Assembly: GCA_910577375.1 (NCBI GenBank)
Contig: CAJTLT010000001.1
Location: 364,952-428,951 of the forward strand
Source of the DNA: an uncultured Christensenella sp.
GTDB lineage: Bacteria; Bacillota; Clostridia; Christensenellales; Borkfalkiaceae
Direction: 5' to 3'
Length of the DNA: 64,000 nt
The notes beneath the pieces are model-generated. The model was not told the DNA's origin. It was given only the letters and a program-made list of their open reading frames with translations, and did no database searches. This document shows, piece after piece, positions 25,441-33,783 of the stretch (position 1 is its first letter; every line of letters begins with the position of its first letter). The position numbers and the translations under genes are program-made.

Positions 25441-25560
25441 AATATCATAACCGTAAAAAAATCCATATAAAATACACCGCAAAAGGAGTTCTTTTTTATT
25501 ACTATATTTATTTTTTTATCCGCGTTAATGTTAAATCAAAAAATCTATAATTTAAAAGAA

Positions 25561-26610
25561 TTATGCCGCCTGCGGAGTTCTTTTATTGCCTTTCAACTGC
25601 TTTTCTATTTCCGCGCAGGTTTCCTGCAATTCTTCTTCTGTTTCTTCAAGTTCAATTCCGTCTAAAATTTCCTGAAGTTTATATTCCTGATTTAAATATT
25701 TTATAGTCTGATAACCCATAACCGCAGTGAGAACGCCGTTGGTAAGCCCCTGCACCGAAGAATCAACCAAAACAGAAATAGCTGTGCCCAAAATAGGAAT
25801 ACCTTTAACAGCATCCCCCATTGTTTTTACAATACTGTTGCCGATTTTCATTCCGCCCAAGCCGTAAGCTACAAGTGAATTTTGAAGAACTCTTCCGAAA
25901 ATTTTAACAAGTTTTGCATCAGACGGTCTGAAACCGTATAAAAACACCAGATCTTTGATAAGTTGTAAATTCATTACAATAACCAAAGCCGCGTCAATCT
26001 TGCTTGTTTGGGAAAGCGCAGAATACATCGCCGATTTCATCGAACTTTTAAAAATCAAATCTCTCGCAGATTTTTTTACGCTGCCCGTATATAACGCCGT
26101 TAAACTGCGCATTACGCCTTTATCGTCGTTAGCTTTTAGAGCAATTGCCATTTCTCCTACTATTTTGGAATCATACCAGCCTACGCCTTCCACCTTTGCC
26201 GTAAGGTCGATTATCTTATCAGCAATTTCACAGCGCACTTTTTTATTATGCGCTTTTGCCTTACCTGCCGTATAAGAATTAACGTTAACAATAAAATAAC
26301 TGGATTTAAAAATTTTTACAAGCGGCACGATAAAAAGCAATATGTAAACAATTACGCAAACCACAGCCGTAGCATATCCGGCGTACTCGTTAAGTTCCCA
26401 TATCCGCATAGAAACAAAAAACAAACAGGCAAACAAAAATACACCTATAGCCGCAGCAATAAGCTTTAAAATAATTTTTGCACCGCGGACGTTCTGGCGT
26501 TTTACATATTTTTGCTCATAATCGTAAATCGTCATGGAAGCTTGTGCAACATTTTCATTATTGGTTACAGGCGTTATTTCGTTACCCTTTTTCAAATCTT
26601 TATCTTTCAT
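25561..26610 (-). CDS. DUF697 family membrane protein
   Basis: 349 aa. A hydrophilic N-terminus is followed by two membrane helices (about 45-70 and 78-100). Then comes a region with DLVFLYGFRPSDAKLVKIFGRVLQNSLVAYG (split by several small helices) that resembles DUF697, often found next to or fused with small GTPases. The C-terminus is an acidic Glu-rich coil. No GTPase gene is present here. The function is unknown. It has a clear sigma-A promoter and no Shine-Dalgarno sequence. Confidence 0.6.
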   Translation of the reverse strand: MKDKDLKKGNEITPVTNNENVAQASMTIYDYEQKYVKRQNVRGAKIILKLIAAAIGVFLFACLFFVSMRIWELNEYAGYATAVVCVIVYILLFIVPLVKIFKSSYFIVNVNSYTAGKAKAHNKKVRCEIADKIIDLTAKVEGVGWYDSKIVGEMAIALKANDDKGVMRSLTALYTGSVKKSARDLIFKSSMKSAMYSALSQTSKIDAALVIVMNLQLIKDLVFLYGFRPSDAKLVKIFGRVLQNSLVAYGLGGMKIGNSIVKTMGDAVKGIPILGTAISVLVDSSVQGLTNGVLTAVMGYQTIKYLNQEYKLQEILDGIELEETEEELQETCAEIEKQLKGNKRTPQAA

Positions 26611-26622
26611 AATATTATATAT

Positions 26623-26651
26623 AATTTATCATTTTTCAAAGTGAATGTCAA
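26623..26651 (-). promoter_or_regulatory. sigma-A promoter of the DUF697 gene
   Basis: TTGACA (26646-26651), 17-bp spacer, TAAATT (26623-26628), 12 bases from the ATG. The predicted leader is about five bases. Confidence 0.7.
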
Positions 26652-26714
26652 TGCTTAACTAAAGACAAAAATTGTAAATAAATTTCAAATTTAGAAAATT
26701 TCTTTCAATCTTGA

Positions 26715-26743
26715 TTGACTATTTTAACATACTGTAGTATAAT
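26715..26743 (+). promoter_or_regulatory. sigma-A promoter of the pectate lyase gene
   Basis: TTGACT (26715-26720), 17-bp spacer, TATAAT (26738-26743). AGGAG at 26763-26767 and ATG at 26773 follow. It is divergent from the DUF697 promoter. Confidence 0.8.
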
Positions 26744-26772
26744 AATATCAATGATATAAATTAGGAGAAGAG

Positions 26773-29700
26773 ATGAGATTTTTTAAAAGAGCGCTTAATG
26801 CGCTGCTCTGCGCCGCGTTGATTTTCTCAATAGGAATTTCAGCAACGGCGTGCGATGTGGACGAGGATGCAAATCCCGACGACACAACAAATAACCCCGA
26901 TAATTCGGGAGGCAACAACGATAATATTTTCACCCCTCCCGACGACGGAAGCGAAGGTATAGACTGGTCAAAATATTGGGACGGCGTACTTGATACAGAA
27001 TCGTCAACCGATAATTTTAAATTTACAGGCAGTAAAGAAATCGGTTCTGTTTCGGGGGAATTTCTGCCGGACGTTGACGACGGAACCCCAAATCAAAACT
27101 TTATTGTAAAATTCAGCGACGGAGTTCCTTCCCAAATCGTTGAAAAAGACAGTATGGCTGTCAAACCGGTAACGCCGGAAAAAGACGGTTCAATGTTTAT
27201 AGGTTGGTATGTTGACGATACATATTCCGCAAAATACGATTTTAATTCGCCTGTAACAAAAAACCTTAATCTTTATGCCAAATGGGAATCCGTGGGGAAT
27301 ATAATCCAAAGCGTTAAAGGCTTCAACGAAAATTTAGCAGTAACCTGGACAGACAGCAACCCTGACGGCGCAAGCGTTGAATATAAATCCGTATCCGATA
27401 CTGTCTGGCTCAGCGTAGACAAACCGCTTATCCGCAAAGTCGACAATAATGCAAGAGTTGATGTCATGGGCCTGCCAGCGGGAGATTACAATGTAAAAAT
27501 TACTCCTTCTTCCGGTTCCGCTTACACCCTCCCCGCTCCCGTCACAGTAGATGCATACGACCGTTCGGGATATGCGCATTTTAAATATGACGAAGGCGTC
27601 GGCGCATATAAAGACAACGGCTCTCTAAAAGACGGTGCGCTCGTTATATACGTCAATGACACCAATAAAAACGATATTTCGGACAGCGTATATAAAAATA
27701 CTGCCAACGGATTGATTAAAGAAGATATTTCACAGTATTTCTGGACGGATTTAAACAATAAAGTCCAAAAAGGAATCGGATATCTGTTAAACAACAGACA
27801 ATACAGAAATAATACCGAGCGCGAAAAATACGGCATTCAGGCTTTAAGTTATAAATACGGCGCGGTCGCAATAAGATTTTCGGGCAAAATAGTTGCCGAA
27901 GACCCCGCAACGGAAAGCAATACCGCAAAACTTGTTTTAGGGCTTACCGCTTACAATTCAACCGATTTCGGCGGCACTGTAGGCGATAACGGCAGAATGG
28001 CAAGAATTACCAATGCAAAAAATATTACTGTTGAAGGAATCGGCGAAGACGCGGAATTCTGGGGTTGGGGTATTCACTTCGTATCAAACGACAATCTGCA
28101 CAAATATGCGGGTTCGGGTAAAGGATTTGAAGCAAGAAACCTCATATTTACAAGTTATCCTGAAGACGCCCTCGGGATGGAAGGCACACAGGGAACAAAA
28201 GTCGACCCCTCCACCGGCAGCATAACCGGCGGCGCGTCAGATGCAAGCGCGGACCTCATATCTCCGGTTGAAAGATGTTGGATACATAATAACGTTTTCA
28301 ATCAGGGCGGATGCGAAAACGCAGCAGAAAGCGATAAAAAAGAGGGCGACGGAAGCTGCGACTTCAAACGCGGGCAATATTATACCCTATCATATAATTA
28401 CTTTACCGATTGCCATAAAACAAATTTACTGGGTTCTTCCGACACTTCTTTAACATATAACGTATCAATACACCATAACTGGTACAATAAGGTTCAGTCG
28501 CGCCAACCGCTTACGCGCAGAGCAAACGTCCACTATTATAATAATTATATTTCAGACGCGACAGATTACGTTTCTTCGTTCAGGGCAAACTGCCTTGTAT
28601 TCAGCGAGGCAAATTATTTTGACGGCTGTAAAAACGTTACGCAGAAAAAGAACGGCGAAGGCGTTGCATGGAATAATATTTATTACGCATGTTACAGCGA
28701 AAACAATTATACCGAACTGTCTGAACGTACGGAAACCGTAGCAAACGAATGTAAATTTATCGGAAGAAATATCGATTATACAAAATTCTACATTGAATCG
28801 GATAAATTTTATTACGACAGTATAAATCAGGTAAGCGACTGTTTGCTGGATACTGCAACAGGAGCAAGAACAAGAGTTATGCAGCACGCCGGCGTACACA
28901 ACTTCGGCGCAAACGAAACCTCGATAAACGAACATACTCCAACCCAAGCGGTTTCAAACGGAGTTGTTACTCTGCCCACCACAAAACCCAGCGCAACTGT
29001 AAACGGAATTTTATTCAACGAGATAACCGGAATATCAAGCGGAACCATCAAAGGAAAAGGTCAGATAATCACATTTATGGTTACCGCACCGGTTCAGCTT
29101 ACGGTAACTACTTCCACTATCGGTGATTCCGCCCCCGAACTTATCCAGTCTAACGGTAAAGTCTGGGCAAGCAAATTTACAGGTACTCTTACAATCGTAC
29201 TTCCAGCGGGAACTTATGTAATCGCATCCGGTCAAAAAGATAAAGAAGCCACTATTTCCAAACTTGAATTTGCCGATACCGAAGCATCGTCAAAAGCCCG
29301 AATAGAAGCGGCAAAAACCGCACTTGCTTCAATACCCTCCACCATTACGATGAGTTGTGAAAAGGTAATCGAAGAAGCTAAAAAAGCTTATGGAGCATTA
29401 CTAGGAAACGAAAAGACCGAAATTCCAAACGAACTTTTCCAACGGTACGCAAAAGCCGTAGAAGCCTACAGCGAACTGCAAGTGGAATACGTTATCGCAA
29501 GAATAAACCATATCGGTACAGTCAACGCCTCTTCTTACAACAAAATAAACGCGGCACAGATTGCATACAATAAACTCCCTGCAAACAGACAATCGGAAGT
29601 AACCAACTACTCTTTATTGGTTGCGGCTTGGAATACATATTCCGGATTTGCGGCACAAAACGTAATAAACAGAATACTTGACTTGCCGGATTTGGCTCAG

Positions 29701-30471
29701 GCAAAAGTAAAGTCAAGAGAAACGTTAAACAAACTTAACGATTGGTTCGGAGCGGTATCTGGCGCGTTTGACGGGCTTGCCACTAACGAAGACGGCACAG
29801 GTCAGCAAGGTCAGGTTAAAGCCCACAACGGCGGTGCAACATATAAAAAACTCACCGATGGACTTGCGGAACTTATTCAAATAGAAAAGTTCTTCGATTT
29901 CAAAGATGCTTTGGGTGCCGCGGACGTTGCTACTGCGCAACAAGACGGAGCCAGACTTAAATCTCTCTATGAAAGCTTGACGCCCGCCCAACAGCAATCA
30001 ATATCTCTTGAAGATAAAACAAAATACGACGAAATCATAAATGCTTACACGGATTTTGCAAAACAAGCGGTTAAAGCAATTTATAATAGTTCCACTCAAA
30101 AGCTTGAAAATACCAACGGCGGGCAAACGTTTAATTTGAGCGGAGGAAATCCCAAAACATATAAACCGACCGATACCGGCAAAATTATTACCGTAAACGG
30201 CGAAACGTATTTGCAGGCGTTTGAATTTAATTCAGGTTCAACCATAACTTTCTATCTGGCGAAAGGCGAAAAGAAAACTTTAAAGATATATACAAGCACG
30301 GCGACTGCCGGAAAAGAAGTTATATATAACGGCAAAAAATACTCCGGTAAAATAGTTGAAACGCCCGATAATAAGTACGGATTAATTGAAATTGAAATTA
30401 CCGGCACAGGCGAAGATATTGTTTTAACAAGGTCCAGTACCCCCGTAATATTTATGATTGGAATGAATTAA
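26773..30471 (+). CDS. secreted/lipid-anchored pectate lyase (PL1-like), multidomain
   Basis: 1232 aa. A signal peptide ends in ATACDVDE, a relaxed lipobox, so a lipid anchor is possible. An Asp/Asn/Gly-rich spacer follows, then an InlB-type B repeat (about 115-172, ending LNLYAKWE), a fibronectin-like stretch (about 175-260), and a parallel beta-helix lyase domain (about 350-640). Lyase hallmarks are CDFKRGQYYTLSYNYFTDC, HHNWYNKVQSRQPLTRRAN and VHYYNNYI, as in polysaccharide lyase family 1. About 400 residues of helical repeats and a C-terminal beta domain follow. It should cleave pectate by beta-elimination outside the cell. It is convergent with another surface lipoprotein. Confidence 0.82.
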   Translation: MRFFKRALNALLCAALIFSIGISATACDVDEDANPDDTTNNPDNSGGNNDNIFTPPDDGSEGIDWSKYWDGVLDTESSTDNFKFTGSKEIGSVSGEFLPDVDDGTPNQNFIVKFSDGVPSQIVEKDSMAVKPVTPEKDGSMFIGWYVDDTYSAKYDFNSPVTKNLNLYAKWESVGNIIQSVKGFNENLAVTWTDSNPDGASVEYKSVSDTVWLSVDKPLIRKVDNNARVDVMGLPAGDYNVKITPSSGSAYTLPAPVTVDAYDRSGYAHFKYDEGVGAYKDNGSLKDGALVIYVNDTNKNDISDSVYKNTANGLIKEDISQYFWTDLNNKVQKGIGYLLNNRQYRNNTEREKYGIQALSYKYGAVAIRFSGKIVAEDPATESNTAKLVLGLTAYNSTDFGGTVGDNGRMARITNAKNITVEGIGEDAEFWGWGIHFVSNDNLHKYAGSGKGFEARNLIFTSYPEDALGMEGTQGTKVDPSTGSITGGASDASADLISPVERCWIHNNVFNQGGCENAAESDKKEGDGSCDFKRGQYYTLSYNYFTDCHKTNLLGSSDTSLTYNVSIHHNWYNKVQSRQPLTRRANVHYYNNYISDATDYVSSFRANCLVFSEANYFDGCKNVTQKKNGEGVAWNNIYYACYSENNYTELSERTETVANECKFIGRNIDYTKFYIESDKFYYDSINQVSDCLLDTATGARTRVMQHAGVHNFGANETSINEHTPTQAVSNGVVTLPTTKPSATVNGILFNEITGISSGTIKGKGQIITFMVTAPVQLTVTTSTIGDSAPELIQSNGKVWASKFTGTLTIVLPAGTYVIASGQKDKEATISKLEFADTEASSKARIEAAKTALASIPSTITMSCEKVIEEAKKAYGALLGNEKTEIPNELFQRYAKAVEAYSELQVEYVIARINHIGTVNASSYNKINAAQIAYNKLPANRQSEVTNYSLLVAAWNTYSGFAAQNVINRILDLPDLAQAKVKSRETLNKLNDWFGAVSGAFDGLATNEDGTGQQGQVKAHNGGATYKKLTDGLAELIQIEKFFDFKDALGAADVATAQQDGARLKSLYESLTPAQQQSISLEDKTKYDEIINAYTDFAKQAVKAIYNSSTQKLENTNGGQTFNLSGGNPKTYKPTDTGKIITVNGETYLQAFEFNSGSTITFYLAKGEKKTLKIYTSTATAGKEVIYNGKKYSGKIVETPDNKYGLIEIEITGTGEDIVLTRSSTPVIFMIGMN

Positions 30472-30483
30472 TGTTATAATAAA

Positions 30484-30522
30484 TAAAAGACCGTTAGACA
30501 TTAAGTACTAACGGCCTTTTAT
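30484..30522 (+). terminator. intrinsic terminator of the pectate lyase gene
   Basis: A 7-bp stem CCGTTAG/CTAACGG (30491-30497 with 30508-30514), then CCTTTTATT. Confidence 0.75.
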
Positions 30523-30534
30523 TATCCAACAGAA

Positions 30535-30567
30535 AAACAAAAAGGATATGCACTAAGCATATCCTTT
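30535..30567 (-). terminator. intrinsic terminator of the 709-aa lipoprotein gene
   Basis: An 11-bp stem AAAGGATATGC/GCATATCCTTT (30541-30551 with 30557-30567), then TTTTTG on the minus strand. Confidence 0.8.
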
Positions 30568-30581
30568 TTAAATTTCAAATT

Positions 30582-32711
30582 TTAAACTATTGCTTCAATT
30601 GCAAATATGCAAAGTCTGTTCGCGCTTACATATAACAATAATACATCGTCTTTGTTTAAAGTAATTTCCTCAACATAAGCAATATTATTTGCTTTACTTG
30701 CGGTATTTGTACTTTCTTGTGCCGCACCGCCATTTATTTCCCACTTCAAATTACCTGATTTAGTTTTTACGTCAGTTGAAGTAAATCCACTGTCACCGAC
30801 CGAATAATAAACTTTCAAAGTAATGGAATCTTTTGCGGTTATTTTATAGGACTTCGCATTCGTCGCTGTTCCGCCACCGGGTAAAAATGCTTTACTGAAA
30901 GTATTAGAGGCATCTCCGTCAACCGTTGCAGGTCTTTCTACTACTGTAGGACTAATACCGTTCAATTCAGTTTTTATTAAAGTTCCTTCAAAAGCAAACG
31001 CTTCAGCAGTATCCGCGCTAAGCAATTCGGAAGAGAAAGTTTCAAATTTAACATAAATTGTTTGTGCCGCAGAAGCAGTTAAAGGTAATGTTGCCGCTGT
31101 TGTACAAGCAGCATCCGTATAATAGCCCTCTATTCTGTTTGCCGTAGGAATAATATCTTTAATTAATTCGTCAAGCTGCTCTTTTGTAACAGTATCTCCC
31201 TCTTTTACCGTAAGCGTTTTGGTATTCGTTCCGTCGCTTACAGTGATAGTAACGTCTGCTTTATTATAGTAACTGTCGGTTTTAATATCCTTAACGGAAT
31301 TTTCCCAAGCAGTAAACGCTTTTTTCAATGCCGCAACAGAAGTCGCTCCATTTACGGCAGTTTCTCCCGCCGCTTTTGCTTGAGCAAAAACTTCGCTGTT
31401 TTCCGGTTTGGTATAATTACTTTCCGGATAATTTGTAACGTTCATATATTGCATTATGTATGACTTATAATCTTCACAAATGCTGAGTTCATAATTCTTA
31501 TATGCCGTATCACAACCTTCTATTGTCGTCGCCGCATTTATTTCAGCTTTAACCGCTGTTGTTTTTTCCGTTACGTCAACTTCGGAAGGAAGCAAAGTTA
31601 CAAGGCTGTCAACCTTAGCTGTTACTGTCGTTTTATACTCGTCAACACTGGGCGGAGTATTTACAACTGCAACGTTATCAACCTTTGCTGTTTTTGAACC
31701 GGAATCGCTTGAAACAACTTTTAATCCGGTTAAACCGCTTATTGATGTTTGCAAATCGGAAACAATATCTTCGCCGTTAATTGTTAAAGTAACTTTACCG
31801 CTCAACAAATCAAATTTATAATAAATTTTATATGTTGTATCAGCCATATCGGGCGTCGTAGTACCGGCTATTACGCTTCCACCGTCTAAACGGTATTTAA
31901 TTTTACCGCTATCGGTTCTCAAACCGAAAACCTCGGCGTTTTGCTTACCTGCGGAATAACCGTTAAACTGAAGGAACGTCCAGCTGTTGCCGCTGGATAT
32001 AAGCGTAACTTCGATATATCCTTCAACCACGCCTAAAACACTGCCGTAATCAACAACCAAACTTGTTCCGCCGCTTGAAGTATCAACCATTTCCGCTATG
32101 CCGTTTTCAACTTTAACATAGTTGGTTTCTGCCGTGCCGTCGCCCTTTCCGTTAAATTCGGAATATATACCTCTTGTTCCCCAGCCTGCGAAATCGTCAA
32201 GCTTTTCTTTGGAAACAAAGAAAGTTTCGGCAAGAATATTATTTTCCGAATTTTTAAGTTCGGTATATTTTGCGGGAAGTTCTGCAGTATCTTTATATTC
32301 ACATTCGTCGCAAATATTGTCCTTATTCTCGTCAACATGAGAAGAAAGGTCTTTCACGGGCGCAAGACAGGCTCCGGTAGTCGACGTACATTCATGCCAA
32401 TGAGAGTTAGCGTCTTTCTCCCAGGTTTCAGAATAATTATGGGTATGTTTATTCACTTCCTGCAACTGATAACCGCAGGTATCGCATTTGCCGTCCGCAT
32501 TAGGCGCGGTATGTACGCCCTCGTCAGATTTCACGTCATGTCCGCAATCGGCGTCGTGCCAATGCTTTTCAGCGCTCGTCGACCAACCGCTTTTATATGT
32601 GTGGGCATGCTCTTCTTCCGGATTGCAAGCCGTCATTCCAACTACGGACGTAGCCGTAGCAACGCTCATTCCGAAAACGAGCAACGCCTTTAAAACTTTT
32701 GATTTTCTCAT
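30582..32711 (-). CDS. surface lipoprotein with His/Cys repeats and lectin-like domain
   Basis: 709 aa. The ATG at 32711 follows GGAGGAAGAG. A signal peptide ends in GMTACNP, a lipobox-like site. Two repeats of about 45 residues (roughly 34-125) share an H...KHWHxxxCG...H...CDTCGY pattern, suggesting metal binding. A beta-sandwich region (about 150-350, with VVDYGSVLGVVEGYIEV) looks like a concanavalin-type lectin or glycan-binding fold. Helical segments and a possible InlB-like region (IEGYYTDAACTTAATLPL) follow. The C-terminal domain resembles the lyase's own end domain in layout. No catalytic motif is seen. It is convergent with the pectate lyase and may bind the same polymer (inference). 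Confidence 0.6.
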   Translation of the reverse strand: MRKSKVLKALLVFGMSVATATSVVGMTACNPEEEHAHTYKSGWSTSAEKHWHDADCGHDVKSDEGVHTAPNADGKCDTCGYQLQEVNKHTHNYSETWEKDANSHWHECTSTTGACLAPVKDLSSHVDENKDNICDECEYKDTAELPAKYTELKNSENNILAETFFVSKEKLDDFAGWGTRGIYSEFNGKGDGTAETNYVKVENGIAEMVDTSSGGTSLVVDYGSVLGVVEGYIEVTLISSGNSWTFLQFNGYSAGKQNAEVFGLRTDSGKIKYRLDGGSVIAGTTTPDMADTTYKIYYKFDLLSGKVTLTINGEDIVSDLQTSISGLTGLKVVSSDSGSKTAKVDNVAVVNTPPSVDEYKTTVTAKVDSLVTLLPSEVDVTEKTTAVKAEINAATTIEGCDTAYKNYELSICEDYKSYIMQYMNVTNYPESNYTKPENSEVFAQAKAAGETAVNGATSVAALKKAFTAWENSVKDIKTDSYYNKADVTITVSDGTNTKTLTVKEGDTVTKEQLDELIKDIIPTANRIEGYYTDAACTTAATLPLTASAAQTIYVKFETFSSELLSADTAEAFAFEGTLIKTELNGISPTVVERPATVDGDASNTFSKAFLPGGGTATNAKSYKITAKDSITLKVYYSVGDSGFTSTDVKTKSGNLKWEINGGAAQESTNTASKANNIAYVEEITLNKDDVLLLYVSANRLCIFAIEAIV

Positions 32712-32769
32712 CTCTTCCTCCATAAAATCAAAACAATATTAAGTTGCGGCGAATTTCTTCGTCTAACTT

Positions 32770-32798
32770 ATTATATTACATATTGCAAGACTTTTCAA
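32770..32798 (-). promoter_or_regulatory. sigma-A promoter of the 709-aa lipoprotein gene
   Basis: TTGAAA (32793-32798), 17-bp spacer, TATAAT (32770-32775). A leader of about 50 bases with GGAGG follows. The remainder of the gap to spo0A is AT-rich; one imperfect AT-rich hairpin (about 32804-32840) might end spo0A. Confidence 0.72.
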
Positions 32799-32866
32799 GA
32801 GGTTTTGAAAATTATTTTTGTTTTTTGATAAAAATTTTCAGAAATGAATATAAAAAACTGTTACTA

Positions 32867-33634
32867 TTATAAACTCTCTAAAATCAGCTTATCCGCAACA
32901 AGCGCAATAAATTCACTGTTTGTAGGGCGTTCGCTTCCGATATATACCCTTGCGCCGAATATCGAACTTATCGCGTCCGTCCTTCCGCGGTTCCACGCAA
33001 CTTCTATAGCGTGGCGGATTGCTCTTTCCACTTTGCTGGCTGTCGTAACAAACTTTTTAGCAATTTTAGGATAAAGCTCTTTCGTTACTTTGTTGATAAT
33101 CGAAGGGTCTTCAACCGCATATTTTATACCCTCTCTCAAATAAGAAAATCCCTTAATATGCGGAGGAATACCTATGGTAATAAAGATATTGCTTATCTTT
33201 TCGTCAAGAGAAGTTGCCTTACGCTTGTCCCTTATGTCCGTAGTAACTTTATAATTCACCGCGCGCCCTGCCGAAAGTTCCTTTATTCTGTCTAAAACCG
33301 TTTTGGAATTTACTGGCTTCGCAAGATAATAAATCGCACCGTGCTCAATTGCACGGTCTACAATTTTATCGTCGATAAACCCGCCAATCGCAATCGTAAG
33401 GCATTCGGGATTATTTTCTTTTATGTAATCGAGAACGCCGAATCCGTCCATGCCGGCAAGAACCAAATCAACCACGGCAACGTCCGGATTATTCCGTTTT
33501 ATCAATTCCACCGCAGTGTTTCCGTTAGACGCTTCCGCACAAATATTGTAACCGTCCGCATCAGATATGTAATTTTTAATTTCTTCTAAAAAATCCTCGT
33601 TATTTGCAAAAACCGCTATACTCTCTGATTTCAT
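32867..33634 (-). CDS. spo0A: stage 0 sporulation master regulator Spo0A (receiver degenerate)
   Basis: 255 aa. A receiver domain (about 1-120) and a Spo0A-specific DNA-binding domain (about 150-255) are present. The latter contains IPPHIKGFSYLREGI, LYPKIAKKFVTTASKVERAIRHAIEVAW and is well conserved. The phospho-acceptor Asp56 and the Lys106 of LAKP are present. However the acidic pair that binds Mg2+ (usually DDN) reads A-N-N-E here (Asn11-Asn12), and the switch Thr position is Gly84. Phosphorylation may therefore work poorly or not at all. AGGGGA precedes the ATG. It is not beside spoIVB as in most spore formers. Confidence 0.95.
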   Translation of the reverse strand: MKSESIAVFANNEDFLEEIKNYISDADGYNICAEASNGNTAVELIKRNNPDVAVVDLVLAGMDGFGVLDYIKENNPECLTIAIGGFIDDKIVDRAIEHGAIYYLAKPVNSKTVLDRIKELSAGRAVNYKVTTDIRDKRKATSLDEKISNIFITIGIPPHIKGFSYLREGIKYAVEDPSIINKVTKELYPKIAKKFVTTASKVERAIRHAIEVAWNRGRTDAISSIFGARVYIGSERPTNSEFIALVADKLILESL

Positions 33635-33667
33635 ATAATCGTTCCCCTTTTTTTGTGATGTGAAGAG

Positions 33668-33696
33668 ATTATATTACACAAAATTCAAGTTGTAAA
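33668..33696 (-). promoter_or_regulatory. sigma-A promoter of spo0A
   Basis: TTTACA (33691-33696), 17-bp spacer, TATAAT (33668-33673). A leader of about 25 bases contains AGGGGA. Confidence 0.75.
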
Positions 33697-33701
33697 GCAT
33701 T

Positions 33702-33754
33702 TTTGTAAATAATTCGAGGATTTTTTTACAAAAATAACCGACTTTTTTACAAAA
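33702..33754. repeat. AT-rich TTTACAAA repeats upstream of spo0A
   Basis: TTTTTTACAAAA occurs twice, 21 bases apart (33722-33733 and 33743-33754), and once in inverse as TTTGTAAA (33702-33709). The spacing of two helical turns suggests a protein-binding array. What binds is unknown. Confidence 0.4.
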
Positions 33755-33765
33755 TTATGTCAGCA

Positions 33766-33774
33766 TTTGTCGAA
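33766..33774 (+). promoter_or_regulatory. Spo0A box (0A box), upstream of spo0A
   Basis: TTTGTCGAA, matching the 0A-box consensus TTTGTCRAA at all positions, about 75 bp before the spo0A -35. It supports autoregulation. Confidence 0.65.
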
Positions 33775-33783
33775 GTGATAAAA

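Larger units (their letters stand above)
24778..25500. repeat. inverted repeat pair bracketing a DUF3592-like gene
   Basis: AAAAAAGAACTCC (24780-24792) on the left and GGAGTTCTTTTTT (25485-25497) on the right form a 13-bp inverted pair. The 720-bp interval contains one ORF and a strong terminator. No target-site duplication is seen and no transposase is present, so a mobile origin is only a possibility. Confidence 0.35.

Noticed and set aside
27273..29997. Minus-strand frames inside the pectate lyase gene
   Set aside because: They are shadows of a long, domain-rich plus-strand gene with its own promoter and ribosome-binding site.
33635..33720. A sigma-H promoter for spo0A
   Set aside because: A CGAATTA-like -10 exists, but no AGGA-type -35 lies at the right distance; the sigma-A promoter is much better.
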